Shown here piece after piece: positions 27,165 to 38,235 of a stretch of DNA of 64,000 nt (within the stretch, counting starts at the first letter, position 1; every line of letters starts with the position of its first letter). The notes below the pieces were generated by a model. That model was not told where the DNA came from. It worked only from the letters and a program-made list of their open reading frames with translations, and ran no database searches. The stretch is taken from contig VZTJ01000294.1 of NCBI GenBank assembly GCA_013397795.1, positions 4,779,143-4,843,142 of the forward strand. Reading direction: 5' to 3'. Origin of the DNA: Orthonyx spaldingii (Eukaryota > Chordata > Aves > Passeriformes > Orthonychidae). The translations under genes and the position numbers were made by a program.

Positions 27165-27330
27165 TTCTAGATTGATTACAAATCAAATAGACTGTACAAG
27201 TGTAATTGAAATGTGGTAGGTCGTCACGATTACGTGCGTGATCAGAAGGTGAACATCACTTTCATCTTTTGAATGGCATTTTTCTAATGTTCAGCAGACT
27301 TTCTGAAATTCTTTGTACCAGCTCTCCACA
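27165..27330. promoter_or_regulatory. Candidate conserved enhancer block with retained CpGs
   Basis: Within about 120 bases there is a TGATTAC homeodomain/TALE-like site, CAAGTG (NKX2-type), TAATTG, TGTGGT (RUNX-type), and then four CpGs in about 20 bases around 27222-27239, including ACGTG. TCACG and CGTGA form inverted arms there. CpGs decay quickly in methylated vertebrate DNA, so a cluster outside a CpG island hints at constraint or at a bound, unmethylated element. Conservation itself cannot be tested here. Confidence 0.35.
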
Positions 27331-29399
27331 GAAGTAATAAATCTGGGTTTGTAATTATGAGATTAAGAAAGGGGTGACCTGTCTAAACCTAAATACAGAT
27401 ATTTAAGGTAGAAGATTGGGAATTTCCCACTGTTCCAGCATCACTTTCAGCTACTTTAAAAAAGGGAAGGGGCAAAGCTGTTAGTGAAAAGGGATGACTG
27501 ATAAAGGAAAACCAGATTTTTCAACACTGAATTTGAATTATGGAACAGCTTGAGGTCTTGGAAAACAAAATATATGTGTATGACAAGCAAAGTGGCCATT
27601 GTATCAGACTTTACAGTGTTCTTTATTACAAATCATGAGAATTGACTTCAGTGTAGTGAAGATGCACCTTTCCATATCACAAAACTTAACGTCTCTGAAC
27701 ACTACAGGAAATTATAACAAAACATTTATTCCAGACTTCCAAGCCACCAGTAAGCCACAGAACTGATCAGTAAAGCATGACAACATTTTTCCTCCTCCTC
27801 TTTTTTAACTTTTTTTTGAGGGGAGCTGGAGGAGAGAAGCATTTCTGAGATCTCAGTCAGAGCAGAGGGAGAAAAATAGGGTGAGGTGATCAGGAATCTG
27901 TAGGGCATGCAAGTAGCTGAACCAGTGTTATTATGCCATGCCTTTTACATCACAGGGACAATGACACTGCAGAATGATCCCTCCTACCAGCAAATAACCA
28001 GGTTAGTCTGTGTGGATGTTCTCAGTAATGAAGGAGGGAGTGCTTCACGTGAAACAGTCAGATTAACCTCACCCTCAACACAATCGTGGCTTGCAGGTAT
28101 TTTGAAAGACAGCAAAGACATTTTGATCTCCTGTTTGGCAGAACAGATTTAAGCAGGTGTTTTGAGCCCAAATGCTTTAATTCATCCCTTCTACTCAACC
28201 ACATGCGAACCAAGATTTTGCTGCTGTGAGCAATACCAGGATATTTGGTTGATACTCTTCCAAGGAGAGTCTGCATATCTTCCTCTGTTCTCAGTAACAA
28301 CACTGCCCAATTGTAACATCATTTCTACAGCTGTAAAACGAAGGCAATCTGTAGCCTATTGTAATTAGTTTCTTTGGTCAGGTAGCTATACCAACGTATC
28401 TAACCATTAAAAAATAATTGGTCAAAGTGACACTATATTGTTGTCGTGTAAATGTATTATTTCTAGCAAATGTATATATTTCTTTGACTTCATTCTGTTT
28501 CCCAGCCCTTTTAATTTGAAAGAAAGCCAAGTTGCTTTAGATTCCTGCTCTAAACCTACAAAGACATTGTTTAGTATTATAATAGAGTTCAGAAAGCAAT
28601 ATGTTTTTACCTTGACTAATGATACTAGAAAAGTAAAACAACAGTCTAAAAATAAGTGTTTTTATCTAAAATATTCACAGAAATTTCCTATTCCTAAATT
28701 CCTGATTAATCCAGTATTGTTTCTGTGACCACCTGCAGTTACATTCGTAAACTATATAGTTAAAATGTCAGGGTACATTCTGCTTATTTTAATGCCAAAG
28801 AATACATTCTATCATTGCTTATTCACAACAGATCTTATTTTAACATATTTTACATGCTTGAAATATCCTTGAACAATTCTGATTTACTACCAATATCCCA
28901 AAGAAACACAAATCTTATCAATTTTAGTGCTGTGTTAATATGTCAATGAATACAATCCGTGATAAGACAGAAAACAAAATCTCAAAACTCATTTGCTTAA
29001 AAGGATTTTTTTTTAAAAAGCATAACGTTGTCAGAGATGTGAACAAAATGAAGCTTCCTCTAATTAACTTGGCTTTTAATATCATAAAACACGCTTCTGT
29101 GCAATTCTATCAAGACACTGCAAACATCATCTTTGTTTAACTTCCTTCAATTTGTGAAACTTTTTTTCCATGGACTGTAATGTGATTAGCAGAATTGAAT
29201 GGTAGGTGAAGGCAACATTCACAACCTTTTCCTCACTTTTACCAGCTCAAAAAAAGCATGAAACTTCAGTCCAAGAAACTATGATTGAGCTTTTTTGGCA
29301 AGATGAATGCTTCTTTCTACCCCCTAAAATCTACAGCCTTTCATACTCCATATAATGAACATGGGACATGATCTCTGGGACTCTAACAGTGAATCAGGT
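27331..29399. other. AT-rich non-coding DNA, nothing recognised
   Basis: The longest open frame is 96 codons (28438-28728, plus strand), rich in K, F, I and N as expected from AT-rich sequence. It has no start context, splice frame or family resemblance that would support it. Confidence 0.65.
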
Positions 29400-29540
29400 C
29401 AATGTGTTATTAATTTAATTAATCCGATTATTTTCCTTGGTGGCATGACGTAGATAAATTGCCTCTGCTTTGCAATGAACTTCAGATTAATTATGAAACT
29501 GCTGTGATAACTGGGCTTGAAAGGGTTAACTTGTTCTCAC
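29400..29540. promoter_or_regulatory. Candidate homeodomain-bound regulatory element
   Basis: Two palindromic paired-class homeodomain sites of the P3 form (TAAT-N3-ATTA) overlap by two bases: TAATTTAATTA at 29411-29421 and TAATCCGATTA at 29420-29430. The second is the form preferred by K50 homeodomain dimers (OTX, GSC, PITX, CRX class). TGACGTA (ATF/CREB-like) and a further TTAATTA follow within 75 bases. There is no coding or repeat explanation. The function is inferred from motifs only. Confidence 0.4.
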
Positions 29541-32500
29541 TGGGATGCACAAGGTCCAGCAGAACCATCTGCACCACTGACTGAGCTCAGGTTAAGCTCT
29601 CAGACAACCTTATCAGTGCCTGCAGCGTGATTCTGTGAGTACTCGCCAAATGAGTCTTCCAATTAACTTCATTAAGAGGTTGCCTCTTGTTTCACATCTT
29701 TGGGTGTGTTTAAATTTTACTCTGAACAACACCACGAAATCTAAGCTCTTTCAGTTCAGAGGAACAAAAAAAGTATGCACTTAAATCCAGGTTTCGCCAA
29801 ATTATGATTGTTTTGTTAGTGTGGGGTCACTGTAAAAATTGCAGCTACTGAAAGACACAGTTAATACAGAGGTCTGGTTCCATGTGTCCAAAAGCAAGCT
29901 ATGCAAAGTAAACCTGGCCCTACCGGCACTTTGTTTCATTATTGGATGTGGACTAGTATTTGTATTTATATTACTTGTTTATCGTCTGTCACTATTTTTT
30001 TCAGTAGTTAATTATTTTTCTACTATGTGATGCCTTAAAAGCCTTGCCTCCTGAATCAGAAAATCACCTGTTGCACTCAACACATACTTACATATGAATT
30101 AATTTTGCTTGTATGAAATAAAAGTCTGCTACTGTTGCTAGTACCAAAAGACACCTCTCTCTTACAGTCAGATGCACTGTTCCATAATTCAGAGATCTCC
30201 AAAATCTGAGAAGTATGGGTATACTTGTAAAAGTACGGAAATTCTGTGTTTGGTAGCTATACTAACATTTAAATTACATCATGCAAACACTGATACACAG
30301 GTCATATATGCTACCTTTGGGAATGCGTATAATGTGACCATTGAATTTCACCAAATTTATGGCATGTACCATGCTTAGGATTTAAGGTATTGGCAGATAC
30401 AATGTGATCGTTTAACTAAGCTCCCGAATAGTTGTGCTATTACTTCTGTACTTTTACATATTCAAGAAGCAATACTTTTTTTTATTCCTGTTGAGGGGAA
30501 GGTCTTATTCCAGAGTTTATGTGAGAATAATGAGTTTTTATTTCAACACCACAGCACACAAACCTTTTCCTTCTAAAAATAAATGACCTGTTCATTTTTA
30601 TTAGATGTCTACAATGGTAATACACATTTTTCACTGAGAAGGAGGACATTGCCCTGACAACATAGAAGAGGAACAGTCTATAAGTATGTTGTTGAAACAT
30701 TACCCTGCTGATTTGATCTCTTTCCTTTTCAAATTGAAATAGCATAGATGGTTATAAATGAGTCTTAAGGGAAATGGATTGGGACCTACTTTAAACACAG
30801 TTCTGAAAATGGAGAGACACCCTTTCTTTCTCCCATTAATATTCTGAAGAGCCACTGCATGTAATGAACAGCTCCACTGCTGACAGAATGTTTGTATATT
30901 AAATTCTGATAACCATGCAATCTTACAGGGACTACGTGAGGACCACAGGAATGTTTCACTGCTGAAAGATAATACAAGTCCTATGGAACTCTGTGCATCT
31001 TTCTGATTAAAAAGTTTTCACTACACCACAACAATGTATTTGTTCAGTGAATTTCAGTTTTTCAGCAATTCACGTAATAGATCAAAACTTTTCCAGAAAA
31101 GAGAAAGCTCTCATAATACTTGGAAGATAGTTATTGCAAGTGCATGGAGCCAGCTCAGGACAGTGCATGAAAGGTAAGTTTCAGTCTTGAAAGTGACTAC
31201 TTAGGGTTATACATGACTTGTCGACCAGTTTTACTAGCAGTGAAATATGTACTGCAGCATCAAGTTCTGTGTTAGTAGTTTTAGAAAAGAACTTTTTCTT
31301 TCAGTTATAAATTAAATTTAATCAAGATTTACAAATGAAACATTCTTACCTAGCACTCAAGAATAATTAGATATAAAAGAAATTGTGATGTCACCACCAA
31401 GAGGAAACATAACTTTGATAAAAACCACATACCTATTGTGTGACATGGGCACTTGCAGCAGCCAGATAATTAATAATAACCAGGTAAGTCTTGAAGCCAA
31501 AAAAATTACTGAGGGAAACTAAAGAGATTAATGAAAACAATCCAAAGGTTGACAAGACTAAAAAAATAAGTTTTAAAATTCATCCTGGGCAGCAAATAAA
31601 TCCCAGCTATCGTAGTGTTAATCTGCACATGCTAACTTCGTAGTTCTGGTTAAAAGAAAACCAGAAATATGCAGTATGGTTTTTTATCTCTGTTTCAGTG
31701 AAGCAGGAGGAAGGGAAGCTATACAGTACATGCAGTCTGAAGCACAATCGAATCCACTGATAAGCGAAGAGGTAGTTATAAAAATGGGAAACAACCCCCA
31801 CCAATTTCTGACACTGAGATCCTGAGAGATGTGAAGTTTTTCAAAGTGCCTCATTCCCATGGGTGCCAGGCAGGCTTCCCCTTCTTGCTTCTCCCCAGAG
31901 AGCACAGCCAGGAGCCTGTACAACACACCAGGAGAAGAGGAGCTGCTGCTGCATTTTATCCATTGAGTTGGTAATTAAAGCTATTGTTTTAATGTAGAAG
32001 TTTAATTAATTTTCCTTCTTCTGAGAAAAAACTAAAGCTGCCTGCTGCACTTTCAAGTAAATGCTCAAAACTGCATGGCTATTAGTGCTCGTATTCATGG
32101 TCCTTCATGTTGAAGCTGTTTCTTCACTGAAATAAGTCAACACTGTCTCTGAGAGCAGCTGCGGTGAGTGTAAAACAAAGCAGTGAACCTGGTGGGACCA
32201 CTGCTGGGATCCCTGCCACCCTAGGTGGGTATCATAGATGGAGGGAGCTCTCTCAGCCTCCCTCTCAGCCTGCTCCTTCCTGCTCATCAGTACCTTTAGC
32301 ACACCACACTGCTGTCTGCATATGGGACTTCTGGCTGTTCAGGTGCTAGTCATGGCTTAAAATACTGTTCTTTAGAGGGTGTTCTTACACCCAAGTTTAA
32401 GGAATGATTGCTGCATGCGGAGTCATGAATTAGTGAGTGTGCCTACAATGATTACTGGAAGGAGGTCATAGCCTAAATCATATACAAAATGAACAGCATA

Positions 32501-33390
32501 GCAACAAAATATGGATGTATCAAATTATTGCTGATAGTTGTTAGTACTTCTCAAGTCTGTCCTAGGGGAAATATGTCTGGAGAAGGAGAGGAGTGAATCA
32601 AGGAGGAGAAGGGTTGGTACACATAGGCAGACTGTGAACAGAGTGACCGCAGCTACTGCAGTCACAAAGGGGAGAAGGGATTCAGGGGATTAGAGCTGGA
32701 GCTGAAAGAGGAGATTAATGGATGTTTTCAGGAAATCAGTGAGAAATTCATGTGGAAGGCTAGGGTAGGCAGGATTAAAGAATTCAAAACAGATGGGATT
32801 GGTTAAATAAAGGAAGAAGTGGAGATGCCAAGTCTGGACATAAGCAGTATGGTTTTGTCACTGTAGTGTGCGAGCAGGTTAGTGAAACAAAGCATGGAAA
32901 TTCCATAGTTAACTTCTTTACTACTTCTACAAGTCTCCCTCCTCCCTTCATCCACAGTCCCATTCCTCAAGAGATCAGATTCCTCATGCACAGACTCATG
33001 ACCTTTGACAATTTAGGTTCCTCCTGGTTTTAGCTGATTTTTTTTCTCCCCTGACCTCACTGAAGGAAAGCATCTCTGAGAATTTGTCTATATTTAACAA
33101 CACAAGTTAGCCAGGTTAGTGAACTGCTTAAAGTAACTGTCCATGAAAACAGGGCACAGAATGTCATTTCAGGAATTCCCACCACTGACACTCAAACCAA
33201 CACTGGAAGAAGTTAGTGAATATTGAAACTTATCAGATAAATTTTCTGGCTGCTCCACTCATAGTATCTGGTAAATTCATCTGCTAATTTGCAAATAAAA
33301 AGCATATCCAGCAAGTATTAAACTGATTCCTCTGGTTGGGCTGCAGTACTGGTTCTGCATGAGTACAGAAAAACAAATTTCATCCTCATA
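29541..33390. other. AT-rich non-coding DNA with isolated splice-like signals
   Basis: No gene is recognised. A plus-strand segment at 31097-31173 is bounded by an acceptor-like CTTTTCCAG and a strong donor AAAG|GTAAGTT and is open in one frame, but its translation is unfamiliar and it lies away from any matching exon. Another strong isolated donor (CCAG|GTAAGT) is near 31483. Confidence 0.6.
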
Positions 33391-33392
33391 TG

Positions 33393-33404
33393 TGACGTCA
33401 GCTG
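33393..33404. promoter_or_regulatory. Full CRE overlapping an E-box
   Basis: TGACGTCA at 33393-33400 is the perfect palindromic cAMP-response element bound by CREB/ATF. Its last two bases begin CAGCTG at 33399-33404, a bHLH E-box. The CpG inside the CRE survives in AT-rich DNA. It sits about 4 kb from the CpG island and could be an enhancer of the gene starting there. Binding is inferred. Confidence 0.45.
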
Positions 33405-35108
33405 CTGCTCTAATGCATATAGTCATCCTGATAATGGGAGTTATGACATTACACACTTGTTCAGGGGATTTCTTTATTTGCTCTCTTTTATTTAAATAAG
33501 ATTTGTAATACATTTGGTTTTCGTTTACTCATAGAGGTGGAAAAATATGGAGAACAGGCCTGTAAGATGTGGTCTATGTGGTCAGTCTCACTGAAAGCTA
33601 CCCATCACTCCTTTTTGCTTGTATAATTTCACTCATCCCTGACAATTTTTCAGAATAAATTTTTAGCATTCATTTCTGTTTATGTGCTGCTTTTCTGTTT
33701 GTTTGTTTTATGTTATTTTTGTTGGCATTCTATTTTCTTTAATGATTTATTCAAATTAATTGTTATTTGTTAGCTTAGTCCTATGGCTGTTGTGGAGTCT
33801 TTGCCTGCAATCTGATCTCCTTAAAGGATCAAAGTGTTATTTCACTCATTTCTGAAAGCATCTTAGTAAAAGCCACCAAATCTGTTTTCGCTGTTATACA
33901 AGATCCAGGTTGCTTTGCTGGACCACGAGCAGCTGTCAGCTCTGTCTGTGACAGTGCTACAGTGCAAGTTCCCGTGGCACTGAGCGTGTGCCACACGCCT
34001 GCTACATGTAAGGAAGCTCGGATATAGACACAGCTTTTGGATCTCTTCTCAGCTTTAGATATTTTAACATACCTCTTTACATCTGTGCTCAGCCCTAGCA
34101 TGTTCATCAAATGTAAACAGTGCTTGGTTTCCATCATGATCCTGTAAAACCAGAAAGGCTTTTCCTAGCCATTCTTTGTGCACTGTGTGCCACACCAGGT
34201 ATTTCTGAGATGTAGCAAAGATCATTTTGTGTTGGTCCTACAACACTTTTTTTATTATACGCAGAGCGAGTTCTCAGAAATAGCCAGACTTTCTCTGGGC
34301 TTCTCTTTTCACTTTTTGAAATGTAAAACCTGCTACTTCTCATCTCTGTTGAGTGTACAGGCATTTTAATTTTTCTGAATTAGTATTCGGTCTGGTGTCA
34401 CTTCTAAGCCCAGTGCTGTTTCCAATTCTGAACTGAAGAACACTTTTAATTCCTCCATTTCTTTCTAGTATTTATACAAAAGGTGTGTTGAAAGCAGGTG
34501 CCAGTCCAAATGATATGTTGGAAGACTTTTATTTGGCAGCTGATATTACTTTCAGATACATGATTGGCTAAAAGCTGCATATGCTTATAGGTTTGGTATT
34601 GTAAGCTTGAGCAGAGAAACAGCAGTTTTACTGAAAGGGGTAGTTGTATGTCCTTAGGCAGCTGTGCAGCAGCATCCCAGACAGTCACTAACACTGGGGA
34701 CAGAAAAAAAAGGAAGTTCCGGCCTCATATATAAAAAGTTCAAGCATTTTTCTTCCTGTCTGTCACCTGAAGAGGCAAAGTGCAAGCTGGTATATTTAAG
34801 ATTTTAATGTGGGGGTGTTTTTCCTCCACCAGAAAAAAACCCCACCAAACCAACCAACCAAACCAAAACCAGTCACCACAAACAAACAAACAAAATCCCC
34901 AAACAATAAATCCTTATAGACCACTTTTCCAGCTTCCCAACTGCAACATGCATCAAAAATGTCTTTTAGCTGCTTGAAGGCAAAGTGGCAGCTACCAGTT
35001 TGGTGCAGTTCTCTGCAGCTGCTCATCTGACCCCCAGGCTAAGTGTTCACCGCAAGAAGCTGCTGCTGGAAATGCTAAATTATCAGTGGAAGCCTGAAGG
35101 CCACTCAC
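33405..35108. other. Non-coding DNA left of the 55-nt candidate exon
   Basis: No recognised gene. If the minus-strand transcript is real, this is its next intron. It includes the C/A-rich low-complexity tract listed separately. Confidence 0.6.
34841..34908. repeat. C/A-rich low-complexity tract (CCAAA/CAAA units)
   Basis: Irregular CCAA, CCAAA and CAAA units run for nearly 70 bases. The Q/N/P/T/K-rich open frame across it is an artefact of this composition. Confidence 0.85.
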
Positions 35109-35163
35109 CTGCTCTGCAGTGACTGCTGGCATTCCGACCCAGGGCTTATGCTTTTGCCTTCAG
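35109..35163 (-). other. Candidate 55-nt exon, minus strand
   Basis: Seen on the minus strand: an acceptor with a long pyrimidine tract (CCTTCCCTTCCTTTGGCTTCCATAG), 55 exonic bases, then CAG|GTGAGTGG, nearly the ideal donor. A TTAAT branch-like sequence lies upstream of the tract. Two frames contain stops. The third is open and reads EGKSISPGSECQQSLQS after the first two bases. It lies on the same strand as the strong donor in the CpG island 2.4 kb upstream, so it would be exon 2 of that transcript. It may equally be 5' untranslated or part of a non-coding RNA. The gene is not recognised. Confidence 0.4.
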
Positions 35164-37110
35164 CTATGGAAGCCAAAGGAAGGGAAGGTACAGAGCAGGA
35201 ATTAATGTGCACCCTGTGCTTTTGTTAAACTCTGGGAGTGATCGCAGTGTGTGATAGCAAGCGGGCAGAGCTGTGGCCTTGGTTTAGGAAGATGTGTGTA
35301 GGTGACTAAGATCAGGCATAATCAGCCACAAAAACAGGTTAATGCCTGAAGTGATTCTGTAAGGAAAATGAAAAATACCTTTGATTTATAACAGTTTGAA
35401 AGTGAAAACTTTCTTTGGTGAGGTCAGTAAAGCTAACTCCTAAATGCTAACATTCAAAGTTTGGATTCCTCAACAGCTGCTGTAACTAGATCTCAATTAA
35501 AAGTTGCCTAAATATTGTACGGAGGGCATAATGAGCTAAAGGTGTATGATGACAGGTCATCTGTCCCATGGCTTCCCAGATGTGCTTTTTTTTCACAAGA
35601 TTTTGTGGTGAAGACAGGAGTGACCTGAATAAACTACTTGCTGTTCTGGTCACCTCCTTTCCTGGAGTCCTGTGATCCTTATTCACAGACAGAAAGCTTA
35701 CAGTTAAAGCTTCAGCAAAGAAAGTGTTACCTTGATTAACAAATAACCAGCAGCTGTCAACACCCAGCCTCAGAAGATAAAAGAGAACCGTAGTTCTTGG
35801 TGTAGGGAAGTCTGACCTGCTTAAGCTCTAGGAGGAGAATCCCTTTTCAGGAAGCTGAAAGAGGTACATTGCTCACATGAATAAGATTAGCCTTGGCCTT
35901 GCTACAGAAATAGGCAATTTTATCTGGGTTAATAGGCCTACAGCAGAGGTGAAGAGATGACCAGATGGCAGAGCTCTGGAATGGAGTAGGACTGGTTTCC
36001 TCAGTTCCTTCATACTGTGATGAAAAGCTTAGCAACACTCATGGAGTTGGAAGATGGCTGTAGGTTTATGAGGAGGTAAATTTGTAACAATGAGAACAAG
36101 ACTATAAGCAAGAAAAGCAGCAGCTTGTCCAATTCTTGATACCTTTAAGACTGTCATGTTGGAATATTCGTTTATCCTGGGGTTAAGATTGCATTCTACC
36201 CAATTTCTGCAGTGTGAAATACAAGATTTCATATCAGATAACCTAAAAGTCTCTCTTGCCTTAAAGTCTGCATCCCTCTCTCTTTCAGATTTTGACTTCC
36301 CATAAAGTACTCAAGTTTGTACAATTATTTATTATTCATTGTGCAAAAAATGCATAAAAAATTATTAGACATAATTAAAACAAAAAATAAAAAGCTGAAT
36401 CCTTTTCATTTCACCCTGAAATGCCAAGGGAAAAATTGGGAAGGACTATTTCTAGACAATTCAGATCAAAGTGCAAAAGCATTATTAAGCTTTGGTCAGT
36501 AAATATTTATTGATATGAAACACTATTCAATCCAGTCTCTCTAAGTGATTGCTTAAAAGCTTCTTGTTTCCTTCTAGTAAATAGAAGCAATTTCTCCTGC
36601 AAGTAACTATCACCCACTCAGGTGTCTTTGTCCCACCCTCCCCCAAATAGTTCCTATGGTGTATTCAGGTAGTTTTGCATTGTCTCACCATCTTCCTTTT
36701 AAGGTTGTGTGGTCTCCAAACTTTATTTCTATCGGTTTTTTACGACTCATTGAGACATTGCACTGGGAGCAACTAAACCAAAACGAATTGTAATAATTGA
36801 TAACATACGTTTTTTTATCTATGATAGTCTGTATCATATTTAAATGGTATGATTTTCCTAATACTTCTGTCTGCCTGCTACCATCAAAATGAAATTTACT
36901 TGTGATTGTTGAAAATTATGCTTAACCATATCTTGCATCTCCGGTAGGCTCCTGCTATCTGTGCATCCATTTCCGTCTTGCAGGAAGTTTTGCGCTAATC
37001 GATTGTTCATAACTGCTATAGATACACGTTTGGTGGAGCCACGATAACAGAACTACAGTGATTTTTAGGTTTTTCTTTCATCATGAAACAATCTGATTTA
37101 CTAGGTAGCG
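35164..37110. other. Candidate first intron of the minus-strand transcript
   Basis: AT-rich, with no supported open frame. A second minus-strand donor-like site (TCG|GTAAGTTA, intron starting at 37174) could serve a shorter alternative first exon starting within the CpG island. Confidence 0.45.
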
Positions 37111-37120
37111 GACGCGCGTC
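37111..37120. repeat. 10-bp CpG-rich palindrome GACGCGCGTC
   Basis: A perfect palindrome with three CpGs, about 170 bases outside the CpG island and surrounded by AT-rich sequence. It may be an outlying part of the promoter or a protein-binding site. Which protein is not known. Confidence 0.85.
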
Positions 37121-37643
37121 GAAGTGATTTAAGCACAGCATCCTAAAGGTATCATTAAGCACTAATTAACTTACCGACTGTCTTGAGATACGGCATGAAA
37201 AGCAGCTGTTAGAGCAAATTTAGATGACAAAGTCTATTTTTCCTTTCTATTGTGAGAAAAGCCCACTAATTCCTGCTTTTTGCGTAGGGGCGAAGCCCCG
37301 CTGGGTGACCGACCACCTTCTGGCAGGTGCAGCGCGTCGCCCGCCCTTCCGCAGCCGCACGCGAATTCCCGGAGCCCCTCCGCGCCCGGCAGCGGCTCCG
37401 CTCCGCCGCTCCCCCGCGGGCACCGCAGAACCCAAGCGCGGCTCCTCGGTGACCGTCCTCAGGCCGGGGACCCCTGCCCGCCCCGCGGGCTCCCGCGCCG
37501 CGGAGAGCCAGGGCGAGGAGCTGGGCACCGTGCGGGGCCCCGCGGGCGCCCGGCGCCGATACTCACCGGGAGGCACCGGCGGCTCCGCGGCCGCCCTCAC
37601 GCGGCGCGGCCCGGAGCGCGCAGGCGGCGGCGCGCGGGGAGTG

Positions 37644-37662
37644 NNNNNNNNNNNNNNNNNNN
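37644..37662. other. Assembly gap (19 N)
   Basis: Nineteen N inside the GC-richest part of the island, typical of a stretch that sequencing could not cross. The true length may differ, so reading frames cannot be carried across it safely. Confidence 1.
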
Positions 37663-37752
37663 ACGGGACCCTCCGCTCCGGCCGTGTCGGGGCAGCGACG
37701 GCGCGTCCCCAGCGCTGCGGCGCCTCCCGGCCCTGCCCTCCGCCTCACTCCT

Positions 37753-37768
37753 CCCCCGCCCGCCCCGC
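37753..37768. promoter_or_regulatory. Clustered Sp1-type GC boxes
   Basis: Overlapping CCCCGCCC / CCGCCCCG elements. Sp/KLF factors bind such sites in TATA-less promoters. They lie between the proposed minus- and plus-strand donor sites, consistent with a shared core promoter. Confidence 0.55.
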
Positions 37769-38235
37769 CGCCTCCTCCGGCCCTCCCTCGCGGCCGGGCC
37801 CCGCGGCCCCTGCGCTCCCCGGGGCGCTGCGGTGCGGGCTGCGGCGGGGCCGAGCGCGGCACCTCGGGCACAGGTAGCCCCGGCGAGCGCCGTCCTCCCG
37901 CAGGGCAGCGCCGTGCCCGGGACTCCTCGCACCTGCGAACCGCTGCCTGGCAGCCGGTGGCCGGCCGGGACATGCGGGAGGCGGCAGCCGGTCTGAAGCT
38001 GTTCGCTGGAACGATGGATGTAGCGGCTGCGGGAGTTCAGGACGGCTGCAGAAGTTGCTGGCGTTGTGCTCTGGCTGCAGTGTGGGAACAGGGACGTGAC
38101 AGCGAGGTGCTGGGTGACTCCAGCGAGAAACGAGCGATCCTTGCTGAGTCCTCCTTACGAATGTCATGTTCTTGGAGCCCCTGCCCCGTAAACCATGTGA
38201 TTTAAATGACGGGAATTTCCTTCTGTCTGTTTCAG

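Larger units (their letters stand above)
37567..37900 (-). other. Candidate first exon of a minus-strand gene (5' limit uncertain)
   Basis: The exon's 3' end is well defined: CTCCCG|GTGAGTATC, with the intron starting at 37566. The 5' end is unknown and is given only roughly by the GC-box cluster. The 19-N gap lies inside it. In the frame that joins to the open frame of the 55-nt candidate exon, the sequence is open from the junction to the gap but shows no ATG between the gap and a stop at 37745. So the exon is either 5' untranslated or its start codon is hidden in or affected by the gap. Confidence 0.4.
37285..38115. promoter_or_regulatory. CpG island promoter, possibly bidirectional
   Basis: About 830 bases of very GC- and CpG-rich DNA rise sharply out of AT-rich flanks. 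GC boxes (CCCCGCCC, CCGCCCCG) cluster at 37753-37768 and near 37475, and I see no TATA box or CCAAT box. The left edge carries a small stem, GGGGC-GAA-GCCCC, at 37287-37299. The island holds a strong minus-strand splice donor (intron from 37566) and a weaker plus-strand donor (37874), with a good plus-strand acceptor just outside (38235). This is what a TATA-less vertebrate promoter with first exon(s) looks like. Which direction dominates and which gene it serves cannot be told. Long open frames on both strands here come from the scarcity of AT-rich stop codons and are not evidence of protein. Confidence 0.9.

Noticed and set aside
27240..27252. 13-base match to what I recall as the 5' part of miR-383
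   Set aside because: The opposite arm of the hairpin is absent, so no precursor can form; treated as coincidence.
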